Shown here: piece by piece, positions 1 to 12,600 of the stretch | How positions within the stretch are numbered: position 1 is the stretch's first letter | Layout of the letters: the number at the start of each line of letters is the position of its first letter | NCBI GenBank assembly: GCA_963970005.1 | Contig: CAXAMN010025694.1 | Coordinates: 162,677 to 226,676, forward strand | Origin: Durusdinium trenchii | Taxonomy: Eukaryota > Sar > Dinophyceae > Suessiales > Symbiodiniaceae | DNA length: 64,000 bases | Reading direction: 5' to 3' | The notes under the pieces: model-generated | Databases searched by the model: none | The model's input: the letters and a program-made list of their open reading frames with translations, nothing else | What the model was told of the DNA's origin: nothing | Position numbers and translations under genes: made by a program

Positions 1-2039
1 GTGGCGAGGGAGGGACGAGGGAGTGCGGTGTGCGAAGAAGGAGGCGGTTGCTTAGCAAGTCATGTGGTTTGACAGCCAGAAACGAGTGAAGGAATCCAAA
101 CGTTTGATGTGAGACCAAGATCACGAAAATGGATGCAGTTCACCTGCCAGGATGAGCTGACGGCACGAGTGGCATGGACGTGAGATTACATTCAGAGAGA
201 GGCGAAATGGGGACAAAAACTCTGCCCTCGAGTGGAAGCAACATGAAGGAGCATGGGAACAAGCTTTAGAGAGCGATCGCAGATGGAAGCAAGGTTCAAA
301 ATAACCTTGATACGAGGTGCTTGCAAACTTTGGTATACCTGCAAACTCTGCATTTTGGTCCCTTCCCTGCTTTGAGTTCCGCGTGGAGGCTGCCTTTGTC
401 ATGGCCACAGCGAAAGGTGAAGCTGCGTTGCCAAAGCTGCGATGAACATCCGCCAGACGCAGCCAAAAAGCTCCGTATTGCTTGATGTTTGCCTTCTAGC
501 GGTGCAGTTTCCGTGTGGGTTTGATGTGCTTGGCTGCTTTTCCATGTGAATGCTGGTGTTAGCCCAGTGGCTATTTTGTGCTGAACCTTGAAGAAGAAGA
601 AAAAGAAGAAGAAGAAGACGAAGAAGACCAAGTAGTTTAGTTAGTAGATGTTACTAGCTATGATTATATAAGCATCTTAGCCGTGCGAAAAGTCATAGTG
701 GAAAGCATCGTTGGACTCATGTGAGCGCTTCAAAATCATGTGAGCTAGGACAAATGGTCAGTGAGTGGTTTCGCAAAAACGAACGAACCAAAACCCACCA
801 AAAACAATGACGGACATGGACATGGATCATACACTCACCAAATCCTGATGACCTGCAGCTCCACAACAAATTTTTCACCGTCACTCATGTAGGCAGCTAC
901 AGAACGACGACGCCCCCCCAACAGCTGTTTGTTTGTTTTTCTTCTCAGCTTTTCCATCGTCTTTTCCACATACACAGCAGGTAGACAGGGAACCAGTTGT
1001 CGCCGCCAGAGGGTCATGCCAAATGTTCCTGCCGTTGGACCGGGTGGAAGTCTCAGATTTCCTTTGGCACCGGGGGAGGCGGCCAACTCGATGAGCGAAA
1101 CGATCGTGAAACGATCTTTTTGGCCGGCATTCTAGATCATGTCTGCATGTTTTTTTTTTTTGGGGGGGTGCCTTTTCTACAACACTGACATTTGGTGAGC
1201 TGGTGTGCATCGACATTTTGCACGTGGGTGGCTTCTAGAAAAATTCAGTTGTCACAGTCACATCTCAGGAACTAAGATTGAAGATCTTCCACTTCTAAAT
1301 GCGCAGCCATCCCAGACTTTGCAGCAAGCAAGGGCCCAGCAAGGGGATGCGAAGACACATCAAATTCAGTTGACGAAGGCACCAAGAAAAAGGAGTTGAG
1401 TGGCCTTCTTTACACAAGATTTAGTAGTTGTCGGGGGGAGTAGTTTTTTTGCGTTCAGTGAAGGCATTTGGTTCGTTGCGCGGCCCGATCAAGAAAAGCC
1501 GCCACCATTCAGAACTGCCTACAAACGCGAAAGCATGTACCGCGGAACCATTCTGACATGCACCTTCATCCCTTCATCCGACCGTTCGGAGAACGGAGAA
1601 CGTCGCCCACCGACGACGGCATTTGTGTTCGCTCAGTAGCTGATCTTGTCTTCGATACGTGATGTTTGGCCTGATCGGATCGATTCATGGCTGCCCGCCC
1701 TTTGACTTCCCCCCCAAACCAAGTGGCACACTCAAAATCTGCGAGCGAGCTCAGACACCTAATCGGTTGCATAGAACTGCGAACGGGTGATTTGGCACGA
1801 ACTCCAGCTCATTTGCTCGCACCATTTTTTGGGGCCCAGGTTGAAAGTCAATAGCACCTCAATGTTCAGCAGCCCTCACGGATTGAGGTGTGGTTGGCTA
1901 GAGCAACCAAAGGCGAAGGTGTTTCGATTGCAGGCAGTCGATCACCCTGTGTAGGCTCTTCGCGAAGCTTTTCCGGGTATTGAGCAGCTGACGGCAAACC
2001 CCACCAGGGCCTCCAAGCTGTCCACTGTCTGTTTCACGT
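1..2039. other. gene-poor leading region
   Basis: I see no supportable gene. Short open frames occur on both strands, but none shows a recognisable domain or consistent splice sites. The stretch holds a purine-rich GAA/GAAGAC simple repeat at about 591-629 and short homopolymer runs near 1150. A gene start further left, or the first exons of the gene annotated from 2.96 kb, could be hidden here. Confidence 0.5.
591..629. repeat. GAA-type simple repeat
   Basis: Tandem GAA/GAAGAC triplets, read directly. The lysine/glutamate-rich open frame it creates on either strand is a by-product of the repeat. Confidence 0.8.
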
Positions 2040-2537
2040 GACATGCCCGTCCAAGATCGTCCAAGTGTTTGCCTGAAGCAAAATCGATGTGTCCTAAGGC
2101 CAGAGCTGATGGAAGATCGTGGGGGCGATGAGGGCGCTCCGGATGGCTTCCAAACTCCGCAGGGCGCTCAGGTGTTGTGTCTCAGCTACCTCTTCAACCG
2201 GGTTCACCGTGGCCAGATACAGGTGAGGTGGGAGCAGTCCGCCATTCTGAACGGTTCTGAAGGGTCCCATGGGATCCCTACACTTCCCGCTTGGGGGGTC
2301 TATATATATTAATATACATACACATATGAATATACATCAGAATCAATGGTAATAGTGGTTTGTACTGTATGTTGTGTCATTTCGAGGACATAAGAGGGGG
2401 TGCCACCACCTTGGACATGTCCGAAAGCGTCCGAGTACTTCCTTCAAGAAGATTCAGCCCACCCTGAGGCCAAGCAGCTGCAGCAGCTTGAAGCTAAGCA
2501 TTTGGTGATGCCACACTTGCATCAACTGATGGGACAA
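2040..2537 (+). CDS. candidate upstream exons (weak)
   Basis: Two stretches could be exons of the gene that follows. The first (about 2121-2222) encodes a piece with YLFNRVHRGQIQ and ends at a GTGAGG-like donor. The second (about 2430-2537) encodes a helical, Glu/Gln-rich piece ending HLHQLMGQ just before GTATGT, a good donor. Neither belongs to a family I recognise, and no start codon can be assigned. The support is codon texture plus donor sequences only, and either could be chance. Confidence 0.25.
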
Positions 2538-2963
2538 GTATGTTTGCTTGGGTCTTCCTTGGGTCGCTGTAGGCTTGGAAAGTTCTTTGAGGCTGTCGCT
2601 GGCACTTTTTCAGTTTCGGGGGTTTCGCTTCAGTTTTCGTCCCGCAGAGCGTCCATTTTGCTCAGAAAGGCTTTGTAAGTCTTACCGACTTGTACGGAGC
2701 TACTGTATTCCTTGAAAGGCCGGGCTGGTGGAGCAAGACATGCAAAGTTGAACACACTGGGCTCTTGCAGATTCAGCATTTCCAGGCATGTCAATGGCAA
2801 CCAATCCCTAGGCCTTCCTTGCGAAGGTGTGTATTTGAGTAGGGGCACCCCCAACCAGTGGTTTTTGGCCTATTTCCTTTCTTCCAGGGGGTCTTTGGGT
2901 CTTCCTATTTAATGCGCACCCATGTCGGTCAAACACAGTTGTCTCATATGACCTCTACGCCAG

Positions 2964-5900
2964 GATGGCGTACTGGTGGAAGGCGCTTCGGGAGGAGATC
3001 AGTGGCACCATCGATGACTTCCGTGAGAAGGGCGCCTGGGGCGCCGTCAAGGATGCCACTCTCGATGCCATGGACTTGATTCAAGACGCAGGAACTGGGA
3101 CTGGGACCGGGACTGCCACACGTTGCCACGCCGCTTCGTCGCGGGTACGGTTCCGGTTGCCAGGGAAAGGAAGGAGGCATATATCTCATGTCTACGAAGT
3201 ATGCGGTTGCGTGCGTTTTTTGCGCGGGAGAGAATAGACATGCAAGAAAGAACTGGCAGACAAAAGGGTCCATGTGCAGGTGGTCTCTGTCAGATGGTCA
3301 CAATGCAAAGAATTACGCATGAAGATGTGGGTGTCTTCTTGAAACAGCGAGACCTCCAAATTCGACCCTCTGGAAGAAGGAACATATGGCCTCAACAGCC
3401 TCTTGAAAACTCACATGTCAACACTGCCAATAGCCCTGCCCTGCCACGAGCCTGCCGCGAGCCCTGCCCCAAGCCACCGCACCAGGCAGTCTGGTGGTGG
3501 ATGGAACGGCTCAACTCCTCCACCTGGAGCGGCCGATTTGTCGCCATCATCCGGGCTCTCCCTTGCCCCGAGTGGGCGACGAGGCGCGTGCCACCGACGG
3601 CCACAGACGACGGTCATTGGGTGCCGAACGGTACGGCATGGTGTGCCATAGCGGACGGTGAGGGCAGCATTTCGTTCATGCAATTTGTAGGTTGCTTCAA
3701 TGTGCGTGTGTCTTTGGCACATGTAAAGATAGAAAGACTGCTGCCTCCCTTATGCAAAGGTATTGTTCTCATTCAAAAGTTTGCTATCATTTGCCCCTAG
3801 CAAGTCCCACTATGAAATGAGAGGCTCAAGGTTGAAGCATTGAAATTGCAGTTTCAGGAACATACACCTGGTTTCTGCTGGGCCCGTGGATCTAGGATAT
3901 TCCAGGATCCTCAATTCTATAGTTCGAGTTTGATCTAAAACGCTAGCGGCCGTTCGCGGTTCTAGAAACGGTGTTTTTGGAATATCCGTTCGAAGGTTAG
4001 CATGCTAGAGGCAGGAAGTGTGATCCGGTGTGAGGACAACTGGCCAAAGACATCCAAAGACCAAAATTTGCACAAACCGGCTAAAATGCCAGACGTGCAC
4101 TTATATTAGCGGGAACGTGCTGTTTTTCTTTTGAGTGTCGAGACCATGAACCACTTAGTCACTTAGTCCAATCTCAATTTGAATTTTTCACCAACTCTAA
4201 AGGTCTGGGAATGCGGACGTCATGTTTACCAATATCAAGTGACGTTTCAAAAATCCAGGCTGTGCAAAGAAGAAGGACCGCAAAAAGCGGGTCCAACCAG
4301 CCTTGACGCGCGCAGACGCCTCCTTGGCGCGTCTGAGAGCTCCAGGTACCGATCTCCTTGTCCAACGGCCGCTTGGATGGCAGAGAGCACATGAGAATTC
4401 ATCCGAATGCACCCGAATGCACCCGATGTCCACGGATGAGAACACCTCCCTCTAGCGAGGCCAGCCACCAGTGAGGGCAAAGGTCTACGGCATAGACAGC
4501 ATCTCGGATCCACCCAGAGCCAGGGTCATGCGAGCCTCGGCTTCTCAGTGACATGGACTGAAGGAAAATGGTGAGGCAATGGACAAGCCTGTTCGTTTGG
4601 TGCTCCTGATGCGTCTTCACCTCGAGGTATGGACACCAGAGAAGAGGTCCTTGTGGACATCATTTGCTCTGCAGATTGCAGTCCAACACGGCCGATGTCG
4701 TGGGTGGTGGATGAGGTCGGCCGTGCAATGGGAGAAGTTCGAGAGAAAGGCCGGAGAGAAAGGCAGAGAGTGCCCCCCAGCGGATTCACAGCATTTCACA
4801 GCCATGGATTGCAGGGACTGCTTGTTGTTTTTGAAATTCTTGGGGCACATGTCTTTTTTTAAACTTGGATTTCTTTTTGGGATGGCGCATGGTGAAAGCG
4901 CTCCCGGCGCATGCAGGTGCCGGGGTTTTGAAGGATGGGGTCCTCGACACGGTGGACATCGTCAAGGAGTTTGGCACACGTACGTGTCACAGGGGCCATG
5001 AGGGACCCAAACTCAACAGAACCTGGAGAGGGTCCAGGCGACAAATCCAAGGAAATGGCATTGGGCACGAAAAAAATCCATGCGACAATCAAGACCTGAC
5101 AGTTTCACTGCAAACAGTTTCACTGAAGCCTCTGCTACGCGTTTTTGTTCTGTTTATTTTTTCACCATTGTTGGCTTCGCCAAGTGTTGTTCTCGTTTAC
5201 ACACCCAGTCTCGCATGAGTTTCACGGACCGGGACCGACTGAGAAACTCATCGCAATGGCCTACGGGCCTACGACCAGGACCCTCCTGTCGGGGTGTCCT
5301 GGCCGAACTACCCCACACTACCCCACTAGGCTTCCAGACAGGGCACACCGACAGGAGGGTCCTGGTAGGAGTCGAACGCCTTGTCATCTCAGCTCTAGGA
5401 GGGCACCTCTGTGGCCCTGAACGGTGCGCAGCAGCTGGGTCGGCACACCTTGGCGGCCTTGGGAGATGCCAAACCGCTAGATGCTGAGCCGTTGGAGCCT
5501 TGCAACCCTTCCCTGGAGCAAATGCCACTTGCCAGGGTTGGACCAAAGTGAGACCTAGGCATCAGAGGTTTCAATGACCGACACGTATAACAGCCTTTCT
5601 TCCCGGTTGCACCTTTTCAAAATTCTCCCCCCCTTTAGTTCTTTCTTGCTTCCTTCCTTCCTTCCTGCCTTTCTTTCTTCCTTCCTTCCTGCCTTTCTTT
5701 CTTGCTTCCTTCCTTCCTTCCTTCCTGCCTTTCTTTCTTCCTTCCTTTCTTCCTTCCTGCCTTTCTTTCTTGCTTTCTTTCTTGCTTTCTTTCTTGCTTT
5801 CTTTCTTTCTTTCTTTCTCTCTCTTTCTCTCTTTGTCTCTCACTCGAACTGTCTTTGTGTGTCTATGCCTGTGTGAGTTGCATGCGGCATTCGATATGGA

Positions 5901-6141
5901 ATCACTTTGCAGCTTGCGCAGGAAAAACTTGAGACTTGAGCTCCAAAAGGCCTTCAAGAAAGCGTTCTTGCTTCAAGCTTCGTCTGGCCTTGTGAGGTAT
6001 GGAGAGGATGCTTACAAGCCCAGCCTGAAGCTCCAAGCTCAGGCAGTGGAGCCGACGCCGATCCTCTTGTCACCCAGGGGGCCCGAGGGGCCCGAGCAGA
6101 AATATGAAGCCAGCTGGTATGACGATGAGGTCATTGACTAA
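2964..6141 (+). CDS. uncharacterised multi-exon gene with duplicated helical domain
   Basis: I do not recognise this gene; the span includes introns. Exon A (2964 to about 3091) follows an AG|G acceptor and encodes WWKALREEISGTIDDFREKG, then AVKDATLDAMDLIQDAG. Exon B (4682-4749) and exon C (from 4917), joined across a 167-bp GC-AG intron, encode a second copy: SWVVDEVGRAMGEVREKG, then VLKDGVLDTVDIVKEFG. The unit is therefore duplicated, and only copy 2 carries the intron. Exon D (5399-5547) encodes LNGAQQLGRHTLAALGDAKP and ends at GTGAGA. The last exon (5922-6141) encodes LQKAFKKAFLLQASSGL, a Pro-rich stretch and an acidic end, YDDEVID, then TAA. Joining D to the last exon keeps the frame and makes an AAG codon at the junction. 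The link from C to D is not in frame as drawn, so an exon is probably missing. Repeated amphipathic helices are visible; the function is unknown. Confidence 0.55.
5635..5840. repeat. CCTT/CTTT pyrimidine microsatellite inside an intron
   Basis: About 200 bases of almost pure pyrimidine on the + strand, built from TTCC, CTTT and TTTCTTGC variants. It lies in the intron upstream of the acceptor at 5920-5921 and so forms an oversized polypyrimidine tract. The Ser/Phe/Leu-rich and Lys/Glu-rich open frames here are artefacts of the repeat. Confidence 0.85.
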
Positions 6142-6529
6142 CCATCCCAAGACTCTGGAAGTTTCACTCGTCCAAAGGCTTCTGCTAGCCAAGATTGAGA
6201 CCTCCAGATTTCAAGGCCATGCCAAGTTGGAACATGTTGGAACCAGAAGCCTGTCCGTTCGAGAAGAATCCCACTGTGATCCGAGCTATGACTTTTGCTA
6301 GTTTGCCCACTGATGAATGACAGCCGCATGATGCATGAGTTGCAGTATGTGTAGTGGCTGAAGTTGTATATGCCATCCAGCCAAATCCACCCTTCCACTG
6401 GTGATGCCATGCATTGTGTAGCGTGCGCAATTTTCGGCACCGATCGCAGATTCCATCGGTTGAATGAATCTGGACTGCTCTGGGAACCTCACTTGGACTT
6501 GTGCATTTCCGATGAGAAATGGGTTTGAT
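6142..6529. other. 3' flank of upstream gene, retrotransposon target region
   Basis: Non-coding as far as I can see. It lies between the stop codon of the upstream gene and the target-site duplication of the copia element, so the element landed about 390 bp downstream of that stop, possibly inside a 3' UTR. Confidence 0.5.
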
Positions 6530-6534
6530 GTTAT
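6530..6534. other. target-site duplication, left copy (GTTAT)
   Basis: GTTAT directly abuts the 5' LTR and is repeated directly after the 3' LTR at 21364-21368. Five bases is the usual copia integrase footprint. Confidence 0.93.
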
Positions 6535-6664
6535 TGTTGAAATTCACCTCATCCCCATGGACCCCGTAGCGTTGACTCTCAAGGTAGAGCAAAAGGTAGC
6601 GCTTACCGGACTAGCAGGGTTAGCTAGGTAGTTAGTACTATTAGAGCTGATCCTGTAAAATACA
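6535..6664 (+). repeat. 5' LTR (130 bp)
   Basis: It begins TGTTGAAATTCACC and ends GTAAAATACA, obeying the TG...CA rule, and is identical to the copy at 21234-21363. It should carry the promoter and transcript start, but I cannot point to a TATA-like element with confidence. Confidence 0.95.
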
Positions 6665-6682
6665 GGTTATCAGCCGTAGGCT
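6665..6682 (+). other. putative primer-binding site
   Basis: GGTTATCAGCCGTAGG follows the 5' LTR immediately. The GGTTATCAGC start resembles primer sites of other copia elements that are thought to pair with initiator methionine tRNA or an internal half of it. Without the host tRNA sequences the primer cannot be named. Confidence 0.5.
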
Positions 6683-6697
6683 AGCTAGATTAGAGCT

Positions 6698-9600
6698 ATG
6701 GACCCGATGGATGACGACGTCCCACCAAACTCCTACGGAAGTGGCTTTGACATAGTTCCGAGTGTGCCCAATAGTTTGGATGCAGTTCAACGGCATGAAC
6801 AAGCGGTTGCACAAGTGGCTGCAATGGATCCAAGGGTTGCTTCGGAGGTGTACCAAGAGATGCTAAATAGTGGTGGTAGTGTTACTCTTCAAGAGGCGAC
6901 ACAAGCTACCCTAGCAGGTATGCCGTCAGCCACCGTAGCTGGTGCGCCAACAGTAAACAACTTGTTGGCAATGACTCGGCTCAACGTTGTCAACCTGAAT
7001 GCAACGCCAAACGACGAAGAACTACGACGGGAGTTACAACAACATGAGTTTTTGCTCAGCGAACAAGCCAGGAGGGAAGCTGAAATCGAGGCATTGCGCT
7101 TCAGGAGTATTTACGAAAGAGAAGCTTCCGAATCTATAGCGGCAACAAAGGCTGCCGCAGAGCAGGCAATGTTGAATGTTCAACAAAGGGCCCAGCAGCA
7201 GGAACAAAGTGTTCAGCAAATGGTCCAACAGCAAGACAATGTTGCAATCAAACGGTTGCAAGGTACATTGGAGGAGCAAAGGGAACATTTTCAGCAGCGG
7301 CTAGCTCAGGCGACAGCAGCTCATGAGAAAGTTGTACAGGAAAAGAATGCCATGGCGGAAGAAGGCAATGCTTTTGTTGACAAAATGAGAACTGAACATC
7401 ACCAGTATGTTGAGCAACAGGAGGCTAAGCTGAAGGCAGCTCTAGAGGCAAAGGATCAGGCAAGACATTCGTCTGCTGAAGAATCCCGGATCGCCATAGA
7501 GCTTGACTTCAAGCGAGAACAACTGGACAGTTTGTTAGCAATTGCACAGGCAAAGATCAAAACTCTTGTCAATGAGATGGAGACAACAAATAAGCAATAT
7601 AAGGTTGATCGGGAAACGCAAGAGCAAACTATAGTTGAGCTTCGCAAGGACAATGCAATGTTGAAGGGTGAAATGGACGAGCTCAGACGTGTTGTACAGT
7701 CCTTGACAGACAGGGAAGAGGAACGCAAGGAAGCGGAGCGCAAGGCGCAATCCTCTAGCCCCGTTAAGCCAGGGCCGCAATATCCTGAGCCACTTACACC
7801 TTCTGCTCGACAAGACGCTCGCCCAATTGGTCAACCGCGATCTTTTGAACCTCTACGCACGGAAGGCACTGTTCCAGCAACCTTAGACGGTAAGCCTCGT
7901 GAGGAAGGCGGATCCCCTATAAAGACGGCTATGGATGCAACAGCGTCCACGCGCAACACTGGATTCCCATCAATGTTCTCAGGGACAGGGGCGCCCGCAG
8001 CGGAACAGGCAACGGCCTCTACGGACAGGCAACAATTCAAACAACCGGATCCGTGGACGGAGTACATGAAGAAGTCAGCACAATATAACTTCAGTGATGA
8101 TCCTTTGTACAAAAGCTCCTTTAATCAGGAAGCAACAAAGACTAAGGATGATCGCAAGGACGAAGGGCCGGCTTCTCAGGTAAGAACTCCACAAGACCAA
8201 GATTTGGGGGAAATCATCAAGAAGGCCTTGCTAGAAGGGTTTAAGGGCGCTAAGAGCAAAGACTCTGACAAACCCAAGGCAAAGGAGGCTGATAAGATAG
8301 ATCTTCCCGAATTCCCAAGTCCTGATAGGTACCGCACTTGGAGGGCCGCTGTTCGCGAAGCGATACGGTCCGCGTCCGATGACCCAGACGCTGCGTTCGC
8401 ATGGGTGCTTGAGGTGTACGCTGTTCGTGAAGACAAAGCCAAGCTTTGTTCCGAATTGGCTGACCCAGGCAAGTTTCGGACCTTAGACACGAAACTACTT
8501 GCTGCTTTAACTAAGGTTGCCAAAGGTGAACTGTCTCAGCAGATCCTTAATTATAAGGAATCTGAGGCACAGCAAGGTAGGATCGTCCGTGGTCGTCAGG
8601 TGTTGCTCATGTTTGAAGTCCACTTCAAGACCAGTGAAGAAGCGGGTGCACTGTATGGCACTGAGGACCTCCTCAAGATCTCGCTTGATAGCGACGACTT
8701 GAAATCCTTTCTAAGAAAATGGGAGAGTATTCTGACCGGAATGAGTCATGTCCCAGACCCGGCAACTCTCAAGGATTTGTTTTATAGAGAGGTTAGGAAG
8801 TCCCGCAAGCTCAGATTTGACCTTGATGTTTATGAACGAGCGCCGGAGGGAAGTAACGACAGAAGCTATGAATTTCTTATCAATTCTGTTCGACGTTACC
8901 TTGACAGGGAAAGGCTCAGGACCAATCGCGAAAAGATATCACAATCACACGCGGCAAAGTTCGCAAACCCGGCACCGCACGACAAGCGCACGCGAAGCCC
9001 AAGTTATGGCAAACGAAGCACAAAGGGTGACGGAAGCAATCAATGCTATGAGTATGCCAAAACTGGTAAGTGTAAGTACGGGAGCAAATGCAAGTACTCA
9101 CACGACTCTAGCGCCCGTCCCCGCTCCCTTAGTCGGGAGTCGTCTCGTTCGCGTAGCGCAAGTCCGAGCAGCCGTTCATCGTTCAGGTCAAGCCGATCTC
9201 GAAGTTCGTCAAGACACACTTCCCGCTCTAGTTCAAGGAACTCATCAAGAAGCTCCAGTAGAGGGAGGAAATCTGACAAGCCATGCAGGTTCTTTGCAAA
9301 GGGTAACTGCAAAAGGGGTGACAAATGCCCGTTTAAACACGGAGACACTGCAACACCAGCCCCGCGCAGAAGGAGTCCCTCGCCCGCAGCTAAAAGGTCT
9401 AAGGACAAGAAATCCAAGAAGGACAAAAAGGACAAAAAGAGCAAACGGGAAAAGAAGGACAAAAGTCCAAAGGCCAGTCCATGTATTCAAACAGGTTTCG
9501 CAATGTCTTGCTTAGCAGCAACCGCAACTCGGACCCAAAAGAGTAAAGACTACTGGGAATTCTCCAAAGATGGCAATGAGTTGATTAGGCACCATTTGAA

Positions 9601-12600
9601 GCCTAGGCACAGGTCGTTTCTCCCAACACGTAAATCCTGCCCAGTTGAGTCATCTAGGTTGGAAGACCAGTTTACCATGGTAGTCACTGACTCAAAGGGA
9701 AAGAGTAGGACAATCAAGGGTAATTGGAAGAAACACCCAAACGCGAAACAGAAATTTGATTGGACTGGAAAGTCAATTTTCCGTGTTGTGCAAGAGAAGA
9801 GAATTCGTTTTGAATTAGAACCGGAGGTACACACCTTTCCTGTTTGGAAGGAAATGTACCGGCATGTAGTGAATAAGAGCAAGAAGCGGAACCTGTTCCG
9901 GACCACTGAGGAATGCCCAAAGTCCCGCGAGTGTGACACTAAGGACGCCATTTTGGCAGCGGAGTCACTTAGGCAGATGCTCGTTTCGATGGATACCGAG
10001 GAGCCTGCGTGTGATTTCCTTTGTGAACATTCCCCAGAAGGCCCCGATGATTTGTGCTGCACGAAGTGCAGAACAGTCGTCGGAGAACAGGTGCCGTCAT
10101 GTGCTCGCTTAACAGCGATGCCAAACATGGTTGGTATGGAGAAGTGGCTGGGTGACACTGGCACTGACCAGGACATCGTAGGTAAGGACTCTAAGACAGT
10201 CAACAGGGCCACCAAGATATTCAAATCCAACGAACCAATCCCCCTTACTACTGCCAATGGACCTATCACTGCTGACGAAGTAGTAGAGGTGATCTTGCCA
10301 GGGTTATGTGAATCCTTCAACCCCTACATTCTCCAAAGTACTCCCTCTGCACTTTCAATTGGTTTGAGGTGCTTAGAACAGGGATATGATTTTGTTTGGG
10401 GAAAGGACACTACTCCCATATTTCTTCGACCTGATGGACAATGCGTTAAATTCAAATTGCAAGGTAGGGTTCCATATATTGATGAAACATGTACCCCATT
10501 CTCAATTCCTGAATCACTGAGGACTCGCCTTACTAAGGTACTCGATTCCATCCACCAGTTCACCATCGACCAGGGCTACGCCATGGCCAGCCATGAGTCC
10601 GAACCCGAGGAAGACCAAGAGGAGGCTGACGAAGCTGGCGTAGATGCCAATGCCGATGATGGACAGGAGGACGAAGAGGACAGTGACCCAGAAGTTGAGG
10701 TTCCTTTTGATTTTGAAGACGTTCCCGTAGCAGGGGAGAAGACCGAAGAGCAACTTCGAAAGGAAGCAAAATCAGGGGCGCATCAATTCACACATCGACC
10801 AAAGAATCCCTACTGCGATGTTTGCAGCGAAGCTAAAATGCTTGCTCCCTACGGTAGAAGCGTAGGCGGATCACAACATGTTTTGGCGCGTGGGTTTGGC
10901 GACCACATAGTGTGCGACCATGTTATTCCCAAGGATATTGAAGAAGGGATAGAAGGCCAAACGTCAATGTTGGTGATCAAAGATGTTTTTACTCAATACA
11001 GATGTGTTTATCCTTCAGAAAACAAAACAGCCGATTCCATTGTGAAAGCTTTTAAACATTTTCTGAAGACTTCTGATATTGTTGGCATAGTGTATACCGA
11101 CAACGCTCCAGAAATGCTGGATGCCATAGAAGAACTTGGTTTCAAGCACCAGACTTCTGTTGAATATCAACATTCCACCAAAGCGGTTGTTGAGCGTGAA
11201 GTCCGCACCATTTTGGAAGGGGCGCGCTCCAACCTCCTCCAGGCCAACATGCCTCTTTCTTTGTGGCCTTATGCCTCCAAACATCATGCGATGGCCATAA
11301 ACATTGTAAAACAATTGAATGGTGGTGATCCACCATGGGCACTTCGCTTTGAAAACGGATTTCTTGGTAGGCAACTTCCTTTTGGATGTCTTCTGTTCTT
11401 TTGGGAAGGTAAGTACGAACCAAAGAGAGGAAAGTTTGCCCCCAATGCCAAGAGAGGCGTTTTCTTAGGATATAACATCCAGGCAGGACATGTTTGGAGG
11501 GGAGAGTATTTGGTTGCTAATGTTGATAGCCTTGAATATTTCCTGAAGGAAGGGCATCTTAAAACGATCCGGACAAAACGCGTCGCCCTCCCAGATGGAG
11601 ATTTTATCTTCCCTCTTCACTTCAAGGAAAAGCCAATCCTTGACCTTCAAGATCTGGACTACCAGCCTGAGGCTTATGACGATGATGATGAGGACGACGA
11701 CGCTCCTCCAGATGATGGTCCTCCAGATCCTCGGTCAGGGGCGCCTGAAGGTGAAGCAGATGTTCCTGAAATTGTGGTAGAGGAACCAGCCAGCGTAGAA
11801 GCTGAGCCGCCAAAAGAAAAAGGGAAGGAAAAGAAAGAAAGGGAACCAACCTTGTTTGAACTTTATTATGACCCATCTGTTAACCCTCACATGTTTCCTG
11901 ACGGAAAACCAGTTCCAAAGGGTTACGTTTACGATGGTGTTCGACTTGTCAAAGAAAGAAAAGGTTCAAAGAGGGTTCCGGGATTCCCAACTGATTTATG
12001 GCAAAATTTGAGTCACAAACAACGCAAGAAAGCGTGGGACGACTACCAATTGGAACTCGAAAAGAAAAGAAAGAAAGAAGAAGCTGAGGCTGTGGAGAAA
12101 GCTTCCATAGAAGGAAGCCCAAGTGAAACTCCCCCAGCTATGGTAGCCGCTCCCGCTATGCCTGTAGAACATAACGTATATGAACCTCACCGGAGCGACA
12201 TGCGACAGCTAGTAGAGGATAAGATCAAAGAACTTACTGACGAAGCTAACGCTAGTCTGTTTGCCGCTGTTGTTCAACTCCTTGTCAAACCCAAGTTCCA
12301 ATCCTGCTTTGCTGCTGTAGCTAAAGTGTTGAACAAGAAAGAGATCGCAGCGTCCAAGGAAGCTCAGGCATCATTGGATAAGGAGTGGGATAAGCTTCTA
12401 AACAAGAAGACATGGGATCAGGAACGGGTCAAGGAGTGTAGACGTGTGGTTGATGAGGCACGTAGAAAAGGTGAGAAGGTTCATATTGGTAGAATCTTTG
12501 AAATATGCACTCTTAAAGGTAGTGAGTTGCCAGAAGGAAACCCTCAAAGAAAGTATAAGGGTAGATCATGTTTTCAAGGTAACAATGTGTTTGATGAGAA

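Noticed and set aside
835-1216. Overlapping minus-strand ORFs of 83 and 111 codons
   Set aside because: No motif, mutually overlapping frames and homopolymer content; no support beyond openness.
5571-5957. Lys/Glu-rich minus-strand and Phe/Leu/Ser-rich plus-strand ORFs
   Set aside because: Produced by the pyrimidine microsatellite; only the last part (from 5922, + strand) is coding-like.
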